From assembly GCF_004358185.1 (NCBI RefSeq), contig NZ_SMUV01000059.1, positions 1 to 64,000 of the forward strand: 64,000 nt of DNA, in the 5' to 3' direction. The notes beneath the pieces were generated by a model that was given only the letters and a program-made list of their open reading frames with translations, ran no database searches and was not told the origin of the DNA. Positions 34,102 through 44,531 of this stretch are shown here, one piece after another. Each line of letters opens with the position of its first letter. The stretch's first letter is position 1. The DNA comes from Antarcticimicrobium luteum (lineage in GTDB: Bacteria; Pseudomonadota; Alphaproteobacteria; Rhodobacterales; Rhodobacteraceae). Both the position numbers and the translations under genes were made by a program.

Positions 34102-34707
34102 ATGAAACTGATCATGTCCCCCGCCTCTCCCTTTGTCCGCAAGGTGGCGGTGTTGATCCGGGAAACCGGCCAGCAGGACGACATCGAGGAGGTGGAGGTG
34201 TCCACCACCCCGGTGAACACCGCCGATGCGGTCTGGGCGGCCAACCCGCTGGGCAAGATCCCGGCGCTGGTGCTGGAGGACGGACGCGCGCTCTATGACA
34301 GCCGGGTGATCACCCGGTTTCTCGATGACCGGGCGCAGGCCGGGCTTTATCCCGCGGACCGGCTCTGGGACGTCCTCACGCTGGAGGCGACCGCCGATGG
34401 CATCCTCGAGGCCGCCGTGCTGATGGTCTACGAGAGCCGCGTGCGCCCCGAAGAGATGTGCTATGCGCCCTGGGTCGAGGCGCAATGGACCAAGGCGCTG
34501 AGCGCGGTCAGGGCGGTTGACGCGCGCTGGCTCGATCAGCTGAACGGTCCGCTCGACATGGCGCAGATCGCCGTCGGCTGCGCGCTGGGCTATCTCGATT
34601 TCCGTCACCCCGGCCGCGACTGGCGCAGCGAGGCCCCGGGGCTGGCCGACTGGTTTGCGGGGTTCGGGCAACGCCCCGCCATGGTGGCGACGCGCCCGGG
34701 GGGCTGA
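34102..34707 (+). CDS. Glutathione S-transferase family protein
   Basis: The N-terminal thioredoxin-fold domain begins MKLIMSPASPFVRKVAVLIR (Ser near the GSH site) with NPLGKIPALVLEDGRALYDS containing the conserved cis-proline and the GSH-binding D-S pair. The all-helical C-terminal domain covers about residues 85-201. It has 201 residues with a stand-alone context between paiB-like and the Lon-like gene. The substrate is unknown. Confidence 0.9.
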   Translation: MKLIMSPASPFVRKVAVLIRETGQQDDIEEVEVSTTPVNTADAVWAANPLGKIPALVLEDGRALYDSRVITRFLDDRAQAGLYPADRLWDVLTLEATADGILEAAVLMVYESRVRPEEMCYAPWVEAQWTKALSAVRAVDARWLDQLNGPLDMAQIAVGCALGYLDFRHPGRDWRSEAPGLADWFAGFGQRPAMVATRPGG

Positions 34708-34796
34708 GACCGGCGGCGGTCCGAGGCGTTTGACGCAGATCATGTCCCGCCCCGTGCCGCCCACGCAAGGATGCCACAGGCAAGGAGAGGACGCCG

Positions 34797-37259
34797 ATGA
34801 CCGATCACGCGCAAACCGACCCCGGACAGCCGATCGCCGCAAACCGGCTGCGGCCGGCCTGCGATCCGGCAAGCCTGGGCTTTGCCACCACCGCCGAGCT
34901 TGAGCCGATCGAAGGGCTGATCGGGCAGGATCGCGCGATGGAGGCGATCCGCCTCGCCGCCGGGATGCGCGCCAGCGACTTCAACCTCTTCGTGCAGGGG
35001 CCGCCGGGGACCGGGCGGCGCGCCTCGGTCGATGCCTTTCTGGGCAGGCACGCGGCGACCCTGCCCGAGCCGGACGATTGGGCCTATGTCAACAATTTCG
35101 ATGCGCCGCACCGTCCGCGCGCGCTGCGGCTGCCGCCGGGAGTGGCGAGCAAGCTGAAGGACGAGATGGAGGACGTGGTGGACGATCTGGCGATCGACAT
35201 CGCGGCGCTGTTCGAATCCGACGATTACCAGGCCGCCAACCGCGCCATCAACGAGGAGTTCGGCGAACAGCAGGAACACGCCATGTCGGAGTTCGCCGAA
35301 AAGGCCAAATCCGAGAACGTGGCGCTGATGCGCACGCCGATGGGCATCATGCTGGCGGCGATCAAGGACGGAGAGGTGGTCAAGACCGACCACTTCGAGA
35401 CCCTGCCCGAGGACGAGCAGAAGCAGATCGAGGAAAAGATCGGCCGGTTGCAGGCCGAGCTGTCCGAGATACTGAGAAACGCCCCCAAGCTCGACCGTGA
35501 CCGCCGCCGCCGGATCGAGGCGCTGAACGCCGAGATGCTGGGCGAGGTGGTCGCCTCGCGCCTGCGCGAGGCGCGCGACGCCTTTGCGGGCCTCGATGCG
35601 GTACAGGCGTATCTGGCGACGGTCGAAGAGGATCTGATCGGCAACGCCGAGATGTTCCTCGTCGTGATGCAACAGCAGCAGCAGGCCGACGGGCCATTCC
35701 CGGAATCGGTGCACAAGGCGCACAGCAACCCGGTCTTCCAGCGTTATATGGTCAACGTCATGGTCACCCGCGAGGAGGACGATGCGCACGGCGCGCCGCT
35801 GGAATCCGAGGATCTGCCTACCCTCGACCGGCTGACCGGACGGATCGAACATGCGCAGCAGATGGGCGCGCTGTTCACCAATTTCATGATGATCAAGCCC
35901 GGCGCGCTGCACCGCGCCAACGGCGGCTATCTGGTGCTGGACGCGCGCCGCCTGCTGTCCGAGCCGATGGCCTGGCCGGCGCTCAAGCAATGTCTGCAAA
36001 GCGAGTCGATCACCATCACCTCGATGGGCGAACGCCTCAGCCTGGTCTCCACCACGTCGCTGGAGCCTGACCCGATTCCGATGAACCTTCGGGTGGTGCT
36101 GATCGGCGACCGCATGCTCTATGCGCTGCTGGTCACGCTCGACCCCGATTTCGGCGAGCTGTTCAAGCTGCAGGCGGATTTCGAGGAAAGCATCGAGCGC
36201 AGCGATGAAAGCCAGGCGCTGTTTGCCCGGGTGATCGGCATGCGCGCGACAAAGGACGGGCTGCACCCGGTCTCGGCCGCCGGCGTGGCGCGGCTGATGG
36301 ACGAGGCGGTGCGCCTGGCCGAGGACGCCAGCAAGCTCAGCCTGCATCTGGGGGCGCTGGGCGATCTGCTGAGGGAGGCCGATTATTACGCCGGGCAGAA
36401 CCGGCGCGACCAGATCGAGGCGGCCGACGTGGACATGGCGGTGCGTCAGGCCGACCGCCGCGCCGCGCGCATCAAGGACCGCATGCGCGAGATGGTGCGC
36501 CGCAAGACCATCCTGATCGACACCGGCGGCGCGCGGGTGGGCCAGGTCAACGGGCTCTCGGTGATCGGGCTGGGCGGCTATCGCTTTGGCCGGCCGTCGC
36601 GGATCACCGCCCGCACCCGCATGGGCGGCGGCGAGCTGATCGACATCGAGCGCGAGGTCGAGCTGGGCGGGCCGCTGCATTCCAAGGGGGTGCTGATCCT
36701 GTCCGGCTATCTCAGCGCGACCTATGCGCTGGATGTGCCGTACTCGCTGCAGGCCAGCCTGGTGTTCGAGCAGAGCTATGGCGGCGTCGATGGCGACAGC
36801 GCCTCGGCGGCGGAGCTGTTCGCGCTGATCTCCTCGCTCTCCGGCCTGCCGATCGACCAGGGCTTTGGCGTCACCGGCTCGGTCAACCAGAACGGCGAGA
36901 TTCAGGCCATCGGCGGGGTCAACGAAAAGATCGAAGGGTTCTTCGAGACCTGCCTCGATCAGGGGCTGACCGGCGCGCAGGGGGTGATGATCCCGGCGGC
37001 GAATGTCGATCACCTGATGCTGCGGCAGGACGTGGTCGATGCGGTGCGCGACGGCACGTTCCGGGTGATCGCCATCCGCACCATCGACGAGGGGCTGGCG
37101 GTGCTGACCGGGCGCGATCCCGGCACCCGCGGCGCCGACGGCGTCTATCCGCCCGACTCGGTCAACGGGCTGGCCGAGGCCCGGCTGCGCGGCTTTGCCG
37201 ACCAGCGCCTCAAATTCGCCCAGGCCGGTAACAAGCCGCCGAACGGGCAGGGGGGCTGA
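34797..37259 (+). CDS. Lon-related ATP-dependent protease (LonB/YcbZ-like)
   Basis: A soluble AAA-plus-Lon protease of 820 residues. The N-terminal part has GLIGQDRAMEAIRLAAGMRA and a P-loop-like GPPGTGRRAS in which the usual Walker lysine is arginine. A long helical insert follows (about 120-290, rich in E and K). The C-terminal Lon protease domain has the catalytic Ser668 in YGGVDGDSASAAEL and Lys711 in GGVNEKIEG, 43 residues apart as in Lon. No membrane segments are evident. AAGGAGAGG precedes the ATG. A USP-like gene starts two bases after the stop, so the two are probably co-expressed. Its targets are unknown. Confidence 0.87.
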   Translation: MTDHAQTDPGQPIAANRLRPACDPASLGFATTAELEPIEGLIGQDRAMEAIRLAAGMRASDFNLFVQGPPGTGRRASVDAFLGRHAATLPEPDDWAYVNNFDAPHRPRALRLPPGVASKLKDEMEDVVDDLAIDIAALFESDDYQAANRAINEEFGEQQEHAMSEFAEKAKSENVALMRTPMGIMLAAIKDGEVVKTDHFETLPEDEQKQIEEKIGRLQAELSEILRNAPKLDRDRRRRIEALNAEMLGEVVASRLREARDAFAGLDAVQAYLATVEEDLIGNAEMFLVVMQQQQQADGPFPESVHKAHSNPVFQRYMVNVMVTREEDDAHGAPLESEDLPTLDRLTGRIEHAQQMGALFTNFMMIKPGALHRANGGYLVLDARRLLSEPMAWPALKQCLQSESITITSMGERLSLVSTTSLEPDPIPMNLRVVLIGDRMLYALLVTLDPDFGELFKLQADFEESIERSDESQALFARVIGMRATKDGLHPVSAAGVARLMDEAVRLAEDASKLSLHLGALGDLLREADYYAGQNRRDQIEAADVDMAVRQADRRAARIKDRMREMVRRKTILIDTGGARVGQVNGLSVIGLGGYRFGRPSRITARTRMGGGELIDIEREVELGGPLHSKGVLILSGYLSATYALDVPYSLQASLVFEQSYGGVDGDSASAAELFALISSLSGLPIDQGFGVTGSVNQNGEIQAIGGVNEKIEGFFETCLDQGLTGAQGVMIPAANVDHLMLRQDVVDAVRDGTFRVIAIRTIDEGLAVLTGRDPGTRGADGVYPPDSVNGLAEARLRGFADQRLKFAQAGNKPPNGQGG

Positions 37260-37261
37260 AC

Positions 37262-37996
37262 ATGGTCGATGCGGAACAGCGGCACAGACGCATTCTGGTG
37301 GGCGCCGGCAGCTATGCCGATGCCCGCGCCGCGCTGGCGATTCTCGACCGCATCGCCGGATTCGGCATCACCGATATCGGCGGGCTCTTCGTCGAGGACC
37401 GCGGCCTGATGGAGGCCGCCGCCCCGCGGATGAGCGCGCTGGTCAGTCCGCGCGGCGCGATCCGGGACGCCCCCTCGCGGCAGGTTCTGCGGCTGATGTG
37501 GCAAAGCGATGCCCGCGCCTTTCGCGACCGGCTGAGGCAGCTTGCCGCGCGCCGCGCCCTGCGCTGGAGTTTCGACCGCCTGCCCGGTGATCCGGTGGCC
37601 GGGCTGTGCGGTGCGGCGCAAAGCTGGGACTGGCTGCTGATCGGGCATCTGCCCTCGGGGGCGCGGGCCGGCAAGGTTGTGGGCATCGCCCCTGCGGCCG
37701 AGGGCGGCGACGGCGTCGGACAACTGACCGGGGCGCTGGCGCAGTCGCTGCGCACCGGGGCCGAGGTCATCCGCGACAGCCTGCCCGAGGACGAGATCCT
37801 GGCGCGGCTGGAGCGGGTGCACGCCGCCGCGGTGGTGATCGACGCGGCCGGCGGCCCGTTCCGCACCGCCGCGCAGATCCGCGCGCTGCTTGCCGCCGCG
37901 CGCTGCCCGGTGCTGGTTCTGGGCGCGGCGCGCATCCCCAGCCTGGTCGAACACAGCACGCAAATCCCCGCTTCGCCGCAGGGGAAGGGCGGCTGA
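37262..37996 (+). CDS. Hypothetical protein, possibly universal-stress-protein-like
   Basis: This 244-residue protein starts two bases after the Lon-related gene. RRILVGAGSYADARAALAIL and the later WDWLLIGHLPSG loosely resemble the first and third strands of a universal stress protein fold, and CPVLVLGAAR could be the final strand, but the ATP-binding G-2x-G-9x-G(S/T) motif is not convincing. There is no signal or membrane segment. I cannot name a function; the tight coupling suggests a partner, adaptor or co-regulated stress protein for the protease. Confidence 0.7.
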   Translation: MVDAEQRHRRILVGAGSYADARAALAILDRIAGFGITDIGGLFVEDRGLMEAAAPRMSALVSPRGAIRDAPSRQVLRLMWQSDARAFRDRLRQLAARRALRWSFDRLPGDPVAGLCGAAQSWDWLLIGHLPSGARAGKVVGIAPAAEGGDGVGQLTGALAQSLRTGAEVIRDSLPEDEILARLERVHAAAVVIDAAGGPFRTAAQIRALLAAARCPVLVLGAARIPSLVEHSTQIPASPQGKGG

Positions 37997-38163
37997 GGTG
38001 TGACCAAACTGCGTCAAACCGCCACGGCTGCGACTCCTTGATCCGCCAAACCCGCTGGACGAAACCGGTTCACAGCGATAGATACCCGCCCTGAGACACC
38101 GCGCGTATACAGCGGTGCACGTGCATACTGCCCCTTGCGGGCGCTGGAATCGGAGAAAACCTC

Positions 38164-38724
38164 GTGTCCCACGCAGAAGACCACGAAGGCACCCGGAGGG
38201 ATTTCCTCTACTACGCCACTGCCGGCGCAGGTGCTGTGACCGCCGGTGCCGCCATCTGGCCGCTGGTCAACCAAATGAACCCTTCGGCCGACGTGCAGGC
38301 GCTGTCGTCGATCCGCGTCGATGTGAGCGACGTCGAGACCGGCACCCAGATCAGCGTGAAGTTCCTTGGCAAGCCGGTGTTCATCCGCCGCCGCACCGAA
38401 GAAGAGATCGCCCAGGCCCGCGAGGTGGCGCTGGGGGATCTGACGGACCCGAAATCCGAAAACCCGAACAAGCCGGGCACCGACGCCTCGGACCAGAACC
38501 GTACCCTGGACGAGAACGGCGAATGGCTGGTGATGATGGGCGTCTGCACCCATCTGGGCTGCGTGCCGCTGGGCGACGGGGCCGGCGAGTTCAACGGCTG
38601 GTTCTGCCCCTGCCACGGGTCGCACTACGACACCGCCGGGCGCATCCGCAAAGGGCCGGCGCCGGAAAACCTTCACATTCCGGTGGCCGAATTCATCGAC
38701 GAAACCACCATCAAGCTGGGTTAA
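38164..38724 (+). CDS. petA: Ubiquinol-cytochrome c reductase Rieske iron-sulfur subunit
   Basis: Rieske subunit of complex III. A twin-arginine motif ([20 protein letters not shown]) at about residues 10-30 doubles as the Tat signal and membrane anchor. The 2Fe-2S ligands lie in CTHLGC and CPCHGSHYD. It has 186 residues starting at GTG 38164, with GGAG eight bases upstream. It is the first gene of petABC, 12 bases before petB. Confidence 0.97.
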   Translation: MSHAEDHEGTRRDFLYYATAGAGAVTAGAAIWPLVNQMNPSADVQALSSIRVDVSDVETGTQISVKFLGKPVFIRRRTEEEIAQAREVALGDLTDPKSENPNKPGTDASDQNRTLDENGEWLVMMGVCTHLGCVPLGDGAGEFNGWFCPCHGSHYDTAGRIRKGPAPENLHIPVAEFIDETTIKLG

Positions 38725-38736
38725 GGGGGCTCTGAA

Positions 38737-40080
38737 ATGGCCGGAATTCCGCACGATCACTACGAGCCCAAGACCAGCGGCGAAAAGTGGCTTCACAGCC
38801 GCCTGCCGATTGTCGGGCTGCTTTACGACACCATCATGATCCCCACCCCCAAGAACCTGAACTGGTGGTGGATCTGGGGCATTGTCCTGGCCTTCTGCCT
38901 GGTCCTGCAAATCGTCACCGGCATCGTCCTGGTGATGCATTACACCCCCAGCGCCGATCTGGCCTTTGCCAGCGTCGAGCACATCATGCGCAACGTGAAC
39001 GGTGGCCATATGCTGCGCTACCTGCACGCCAACGGCGCCTCGCTGTTCTTTGTCGCCGTCTACATCCACCTGTTCCGCGGGCTGTTCTACGGCTCGTACA
39101 AGGCCCCGCGCGAGATCACCTGGATCATCGGGATGCTGATCTTCGTCGCCATGATGGCCACCGGCTTCATGGGCTACGTGCTGCCCTGGGGGCAGATGTC
39201 GTTCTGGGGCGCCACGGTGATCACCGGCCTGTTCGGCGCGATCCCCTTCATCGGCGAGTCGATCCAGACCTGGCTGCTGGGCGGCCCGGCGGTGGACAAT
39301 GCCACGCTGAACCGCTTCTTCTCGCTGCACTACCTGCTGCCCTTCGTGATCGCGGCGCTGGTCGTCGTGCATATCTGGGCCTTCCACACCACCGGCAACA
39401 ACAACCCCACCGGGGTCGAGGTGCGCCGCGGCTCCAAGGAAGAGGTCAAGAAGGACACGCTGCCGTTCTGGCCCTATTTCGTGATCAAGGATCTGTTCGC
39501 GCTGGCCGTGGTGCTGACCGTGTTCTGGGCGGTGGTCGGGTTCATGCCGAACTACCTGGGTCACCCCGATAACTATCTCGAGGCAAACCCGCTGGTGACG
39601 CCGGCGCATATCGTGCCGGAATGGTACTTCCTGCCGTTCTACGCGATCCTGCGCGCCTTCACCTCCGAGGTCTGGGTGGTGCAGTTCGCCTCCTTCATCA
39701 CCGGCGGTATCGTCGACGCCAAGTTCTTCGGCGTGCTGGCGATGTTCGGCGCGATCCTCGTGATGGCGCTGACCCCCTGGCTCGATACCTCCTCGGTGCG
39801 CTCGGGCAAGTTCCGGCCGATGTTCAAATGGTGGTTCTATCTGCTGATCATCGACTTCATGGCGCTGATGTGGCTGGGCGCCATGCCGGCCCAAGAGCCC
39901 TATGCCTCCTTCTCGCTGATCGCCTCGGCCTATTGGTTCGCCTATTTCCTGATCATCCTGCCGATCCTCGGCGTGATCGAGAAACCCGGCGAAATCCCCG
40001 CCACCATCGAGGACGACTTCGAGGCGCATTACGGCAAATCCTCGGACGCCTCCGCGCCCGCAGCCACCCCCGCCGAGTAA
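38737..40080 (+). CDS. petB: Cytochrome b of the bc1 complex
   Basis: Diheme membrane subunit of complex III, 447 residues. Typical stretches are [20 protein letters not shown] in helix [21 protein letters not shown] at the Qo side, and [15 protein letters not shown] containing the PEWY motif that lines the quinol-oxidising site. Heme-ligand histidines are present in helices B and D (e.g. [20 protein letters not shown]). It lies between petA and petC in the standard operon. Confidence 0.98.
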   Translation: MAGIPHDHYEPKTSGEKWLHSRLPIVGLLYDTIMIPTPKNLNWWWIWGIVLAFCLVLQIVTGIVLVMHYTPSADLAFASVEHIMRNVNGGHMLRYLHANGASLFFVAVYIHLFRGLFYGSYKAPREITWIIGMLIFVAMMATGFMGYVLPWGQMSFWGATVITGLFGAIPFIGESIQTWLLGGPAVDNATLNRFFSLHYLLPFVIAALVVVHIWAFHTTGNNNPTGVEVRRGSKEEVKKDTLPFWPYFVIKDLFALAVVLTVFWAVVGFMPNYLGHPDNYLEANPLVTPAHIVPEWYFLPFYAILRAFTSEVWVVQFASFITGGIVDAKFFGVLAMFGAILVMALTPWLDTSSVRSGKFRPMFKWWFYLLIIDFMALMWLGAMPAQEPYASFSLIASAYWFAYFLIILPILGVIEKPGEIPATIEDDFEAHYGKSSDASAPAATPAE

Positions 40081-40098
40081 GAAAAGGGACCGGATAAG

Positions 40099-40959
40099 AT
40101 GTTCAAGAAACTTGCAATCGGTGCCGTCCTTGCCCTGGCCCCTGTCGCGTCTCTCGCGGCCGGTGGCGGCGGGCATGTAGAGGATTACTCCTTCTCCTTC
40201 GAAGGGCCTTTCGGCAAATACGACACCAACCAGCTCCAGCGCGGGCTGCAGATCTATACCGAGGTCTGCGCCGCCTGCCACGGGCTGAAACAGGTGCCGA
40301 TCCGCACCCTTGCGGATGAAGGCGGCCCGAGCCTCCCCGAGGATCAGGTCCGCGCCTATGCGGCCCAGACCTTCGAGGTGTTCGACCCCGAGCTGGAGGA
40401 TTTCCGCCCGGCAAAACCGACCGACCATTTCCCGGCCAACACCGCGGCCGGCGCCCCCGACCTCAGCCTGATGGCCAAGTCGCGCGCCGGGTTCCACGGC
40501 CCTTACGGCACCGGGATCAACCAGCTGTTCAAGGGCATCGGCGGACCGGAGTACATCGCTTCGATCCTGGCCGGTTACGAAGAGGCCCCGGATTGCGCTC
40601 CCGAGGATTTCAACGGCTACTACAACACCGTTTTCGCCCCCGGCGGCTATCCGGACGAGTGCAAGATCTATGACGAGCATGGGGTCGAGATCGGCCGCAA
40701 GGCGCCTGGATCGTGGATCGCCATGGCGCCGCCGCTCGCGGGCGAGGATGTGGAATTCGCCGACGGCCACTCGAACGAGCTGCATCACGAGGCGCAGGAT
40801 GTTGCCGCCTTCCTGATGTGGGCGGCCGAGCCCAAGATGATGGCGCGCAAGCAGGCCGGCCTGGTCGGCGTCATCTTCCTGACCATCCTGTCGGTGCTGC
40901 TCTATCTCACCAACAAGCGTCTCTGGGCGCCGGTCAAGGGCAAGCGCGACGACGCCTGA
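40099..40959 (+). CDS. petC: Cytochrome c1
   Basis: Membrane-anchored c-type cytochrome of complex III, 286 residues. A signal peptide ([20 protein letters not shown]) precedes the heme-binding CAACH (C57, C60, H61). The C-terminal anchor is [17 protein letters not shown], leaving a short cytoplasmic tail. It is the last gene of petABC, and a strong terminator follows 31 bases after the stop. Confidence 0.98.
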   Translation: MFKKLAIGAVLALAPVASLAAGGGGHVEDYSFSFEGPFGKYDTNQLQRGLQIYTEVCAACHGLKQVPIRTLADEGGPSLPEDQVRAYAAQTFEVFDPELEDFRPAKPTDHFPANTAAGAPDLSLMAKSRAGFHGPYGTGINQLFKGIGGPEYIASILAGYEEAPDCAPEDFNGYYNTVFAPGGYPDECKIYDEHGVEIGRKAPGSWIAMAPPLAGEDVEFADGHSNELHHEAQDVAAFLMWAAEPKMMARKQAGLVGVIFLTILSVLLYLTNKRLWAPVKGKRDDA

Positions 40960-40990
40960 TCCGGGCCTGACAGGCACAACAGACATCGAA

Positions 40991-41016
40991 CCCCCGCCCC
41001 ACCGGCGGGGGTTTTT
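40991..41016 (+). terminator. Intrinsic terminator of petABC
   Basis: CCCCCGCC (40991-40998) pairs with GGCGGGGG (41004-41011) around a five-base loop and is followed by TTTTT. This is the cleanest rho-independent terminator in the window. The remaining bases to 41262 hold no recognisable gene. Confidence 0.92.
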
Positions 41017-41262
41017 CGTTGCGGGGCGCAACCTGCGACACTGGCTCAGACGCCGCTCCGAGCCCGTTTCCCCGGCGCGGAACAAGGCCGAAGGCCACCG
41101 CTTGTCTGACGTACGCTCGCCAATCGGATGTCGTCCGGATTTGGCTGCCATAAAGTGCGCCGAGCGAAGGTTGCGGCGCCAGACCCCGGTCCGGCGCCTG
41201 CGCGGCTCGCTCTACGTGTTCATCGCGAGGCAACCGATCGGACCGGGTGTCCTGAGACCAGG

Positions 41263-43266
41263 CTACTCCACCGCCACCCGCGGACGGCCGCTGGCCTCGG
41301 CGGTGAGCATCGCCTCGACAAAGACCGCCCGCGCCTCCACCTGCGCGGTACGGATGTCGCGGGCGGTGCTCACATGGATGCCTTCGGCCCCGGCGGCGCG
41401 GGCGGCCGCCTCTGCCTCCTGCCGCAGGGCCGCCTCCAGCCGGTCCATCGCCGCCTCCGGGTCCGGGAAATCCTCCGGGCCTTGCGCCAGATGGGCCCGG
41501 AACCGGCCCTCCGACGGGGCGGTGACGGTGCCGCTGCGCCGCACTGTCACCCGGCCCACCACCGCGCCGATGGCGTTGGCCACCCCGGCGTGCGGCGGCA
41601 GGATCATCCGGCAGCGCAGCCGCGCCCCCACCGCCGGATAATAGCTGGCGGCAGAGGCGCCCAGCCCCACCACATCCACGTTCAGCGCCGCATCCAGCGC
41701 CAGCAACCCGCGATGGCCCTCCAGCCCCCGGCGCAGCAGCACGTGCCGCGCCAGGTCGGCCGGCGGCAGGTCAAAGGCATCGCCCTCCTCGGCAAACGCA
41801 GCCTCTAACAGCGCCGATACGGTCTGCTCGGTCAATTGATCGACGATCATCCGGGCCAGATGATCCGCCCCGGGGGCAAGCGGCCCGCCGCCGCCGGTGC
41901 GCTTGCGCGCCATCAGCTCCAGCGCCATCCGCGCCGCCGCCGCATCCCAGGTGTCGAGCCTGCCCAGACCGTGGCTCGCGTCCGTCGGGGTCACCCCGGC
42001 CAGCTGTACCAGCCCCCGGCTCACCAGCCGGTCCAGCGCGCCCTGGTCCATCCGGGTCCGCAACAGCCGCGCCAGCGGCAGCACATCGCCGCCCAGCCGG
42101 TCCAGCAGCGCCGCCTCGCGCGGGCTCAGCCCCTCCGGCGCCAGCCCCGGCACCGCCCGGGCAAAGCGGGCGTCATGTTCGCCCGGCACCGGACTGCGCA
42201 GCTGTGCCTCCAGCGCCGCGCGCACCCCCGCGCCACCCTCGGCCGAGATCAGCGCGATCGGCAGCACCCGGCGCGGGCCCAGCGTGACGCGGCCCGCCAG
42301 CCCCTCGGAGCGCAGCCGCACCTCGCTGTCGCCGCCCAGCCCGCTGGTGCGCATCGCCACCGCCTCGACCATGGTGCGATGGCCGCCCACCTGGGCACCG
42401 TCCGGGTCGATGGCGGGCCGTCCACCCCGGATCAGGGCCACATCCGTGGTGGTTCCGCCGATGTCCGAGACCAGCGCCTCCTCGGCTCCGGTCAGCCAGC
42501 GCGCGCCCACGATGGAGGCGGCGGGTCCGCTGAGGATCGTCTCGATCGGCCGGGCGCGGGCCTGCTCCGCGCTCATCAGTGCGCCGTCGCCGCGCACCAC
42601 CATCAGCGGCGCGGTCACCCCGATCTCGGTCAGGACATCACCGGCCCGGCCGATCAGCCGGTCGATCATGCCGATCAGTCGCGCGTTCAGCACCGCGGTC
42701 ACCGCCCGTTTCGGCCCGTTCAGCCGCGCCGAAAGCTGGTGCGAACAGCTCACCGGCCGCCCGGTCCGCGCCGCGATGATCCGCGCCGCGGCCAGTTCAT
42801 GGCCTGGGTTGCGGGTGGCGAACTGTCCTGCCACCGCATAGCCCGACACGCCGGATTCAGTCTCTAAAAAGGCGTTCAGGGCCTCCAGATCCAGCGCCGC
42901 GGCCTCGGCGCCGGCATGGCTGTGGCCACCGGCGATGACCGCCGCCGGATCGCCCGCCAGCGCCTCGCGCAGATCGGGCCGCTCCAGTGTGGCGGGCCGG
43001 AATCCGATCAGAACCAGTGCCACGCGCCCGCCCTGGCCCTCGACCAGCGCATTGGTCGCCAGCGTCGTCGACAACGCCGCCAGCCCGACCTCGCGCGGGT
43101 CCACTCCGGCCTGTTCCAGCGCCGCGCGCACCGCCTCGCCCACGCCGATGGCCAGGTCGTGGCGCGTGGTCAGCGCCTTGGCGCTGGCCACCACCTCGGC
43201 CTCGTCGCGGATCAGCACCGCGTCGGTATAGGTTCCGCCCGTATCCACGCCCAGCGCCAGCGCCAT
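41263..43266 (-). CDS. Hydantoinase/oxoprolinase family protein (HyuA-like)
   Basis: A 667-residue protein of the ATP-dependent N-methylhydantoinase/5-oxoprolinase A-subunit family. The N-terminal ALGVDTGGTYTDAVLI and central SDIGGTTTDVALIRGG are the two phosphate-binding motifs of the actin-like ATPase fold, and RGDGALMSAEQARARPIETI is a further family signature. The B subunit (HyuB) normally encoded beside it is absent here, so it may act alone or with a distant partner. It is 30 bases downstream of queG on the same strand. The substrate is unknown. Confidence 0.83.
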   Translation of the reverse strand: MALALGVDTGGTYTDAVLIRDEAEVVASAKALTTRHDLAIGVGEAVRAALEQAGVDPREVGLAALSTTLATNALVEGQGGRVALVLIGFRPATLERPDLREALAGDPAAVIAGGHSHAGAEAAALDLEALNAFLETESGVSGYAVAGQFATRNPGHELAAARIIAARTGRPVSCSHQLSARLNGPKRAVTAVLNARLIGMIDRLIGRAGDVLTEIGVTAPLMVVRGDGALMSAEQARARPIETILSGPAASIVGARWLTGAEEALVSDIGGTTTDVALIRGGRPAIDPDGAQVGGHRTMVEAVAMRTSGLGGDSEVRLRSEGLAGRVTLGPRRVLPIALISAEGGAGVRAALEAQLRSPVPGEHDARFARAVPGLAPEGLSPREAALLDRLGGDVLPLARLLRTRMDQGALDRLVSRGLVQLAGVTPTDASHGLGRLDTWDAAAARMALELMARKRTGGGGPLAPGADHLARMIVDQLTEQTVSALLEAAFAEEGDAFDLPPADLARHVLLRRGLEGHRGLLALDAALNVDVVGLGASAASYYPAVGARLRCRMILPPHAGVANAIGAVVGRVTVRRSGTVTAPSEGRFRAHLAQGPEDFPDPEAAMDRLEAALRQEAEAAARAAGAEGIHVSTARDIRTAQVEARAVFVEAMLTAEASGRPRVAVE

Positions 43267-43296
43267 GCCCGATAATCCCTTGTTAGTCTCTGTTTT

Positions 43297-44412
43297 TCAC
43301 CGCCCGGTCAGCCGCCCCACCGCCCAGCGCGCCGCATCCGCGACCGCCGGGCTGGAATCGCCGGTCAGCCCGCGCGCCACCCCGGCCAGCGCCGCATCGC
43401 CCGAATTGCCGATGGCGTAAAGCACATTGCGCACGAAGCGATCCCGCCCGATCCGCTTGATCGGGCTGCCAGAGAACAGCGCCCGGAACCCGGCATCGTC
43501 CAATTGCGCCAGATCGGCCAGCTTCGGCGCCGCCAGATCCGCCCGCGCGGCATAGCGCATGTCGCTGGCCGCCACCGCGAACTTGTTCCAGGGACAGGCC
43601 GCCAGACAATCGTCGCAGCCATAGATCCGGTTGCCGAGCTTCTCGCGCAGCTCCAGGTCTATCGGCCCGTGATGCTCGATGGTCAGGTAAGAGATGCAGC
43701 GCCGCGCGTCGAGCTGGTAGGGCGCCGGAAAGGCATCGGTCGGGCAGGCATCCAGACAGGCCCGGCACGACCCGCAATGATCCCGCTCCGGCGCGTGCGC
43801 GGGCAGATCGAGCGTGGTGAAAACAGAGCCTAAAAAGGCCCAGTTTCCGAATTCCCGGCTGACCAGATTGGTATGCTTGCCCTGCCATCCCAGCCCGGCG
43901 GCCTGCGCCAACGCCTTTTCCGGCACCGGCGCGGTATCGACAAAGACCTTGACCTCGGGCCTGTCCGCCGTCTGCGCCGGGAGCGGCACCCACTTGCCGG
44001 TACCTGCATCGCGGTTGCCGCCCTTCTCCACGGTTTCGATCAGCCAGCGCGCCAGCCGTTTCAGCCGTTTCTTAACGATGTCGTGGTAATCGCGGTTCTG
44101 CGCATAGACCGAAATGGCGCCGCAATCGCGCCGGTCCAGGATCGCACGCGGATCATGGTCGGGGGTGTAGCTTTCGGCCAGCATCAGGACCGAGCGCGCC
44201 TCGGGCCAGAGCGCATGGGGATCGCCGCGCCAGTGCATCCGCTCCGCCATCCAGCCCATCTGGCCATGATAGCCGGCCTCGACAAAGCCGGCGAGGCGGC
44301 CGGGCACCTCCGGCACGTCCCAGGGGCGGCAGATGCGGGCGGCGACGAATCCCTCCTCCCGCGCCTGCGCCAGCAGACGCGCCTTCAGCCCATATGTCGC
44401 ATCATCGTCCAA
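43297..44412 (-). CDS. queG: Epoxyqueuosine reductase
   Basis: Reduces epoxyqueuosine to queuosine in the wobble base of tRNAs, using cobalamin and two 4Fe-4S clusters. The clusters are ligated by [16 protein letters not shown] and [13 protein letters not shown], and [17 protein letters not shown] is a family signature. The C-terminus has HEAT-like sequence. The start is TTG 44412 ([14 protein letters not shown], 371 residues) with GAGG five bases upstream; no ATG gives a family-like start. It diverges from an SDR gene. Confidence 0.94.
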   Translation of the reverse strand: MDDDATYGLKARLLAQAREEGFVAARICRPWDVPEVPGRLAGFVEAGYHGQMGWMAERMHWRGDPHALWPEARSVLMLAESYTPDHDPRAILDRRDCGAISVYAQNRDYHDIVKKRLKRLARWLIETVEKGGNRDAGTGKWVPLPAQTADRPEVKVFVDTAPVPEKALAQAAGLGWQGKHTNLVSREFGNWAFLGSVFTTLDLPAHAPERDHCGSCRACLDACPTDAFPAPYQLDARRCISYLTIEHHGPIDLELREKLGNRIYGCDDCLAACPWNKFAVAASDMRYAARADLAAPKLADLAQLDDAGFRALFSGSPIKRIGRDRFVRNVLYAIGNSGDAALAGVARGLTGDSSPAVADAARWAVGRLTGR

Positions 44413-44531
44413 ACCTACCTCGCCGGGGTGGCGGCGCCCTGTCGCCTGCCCGCCAAAAGGGCCCAGCGCGGGGCGGAAATCAACCCCCGCCGGGGCTTGC
44501 ACGCGGCTCGCGCGCCGCGCATCTAAGGGGG

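Noticed and set aside
34740-37013. Minus-strand open frame opposite the Lon-related protease
   Set aside because: The plus strand carries motifs and the catalytic dyad; the minus translation is a high-GC artefact.
38014-41151. Long minus-strand open frame opposite petABC
   Set aside because: Antisense to the conserved petABC genes. The translation has no recognisable motifs and an odd composition rich in His, Gly, Arg and Asp.
41017-41262. Possible tRNA or small gene in the gap after petABC
   Set aside because: No cloverleaf pairing, no CCA end and no start codon with a ribosome site leading to a plausible small protein.
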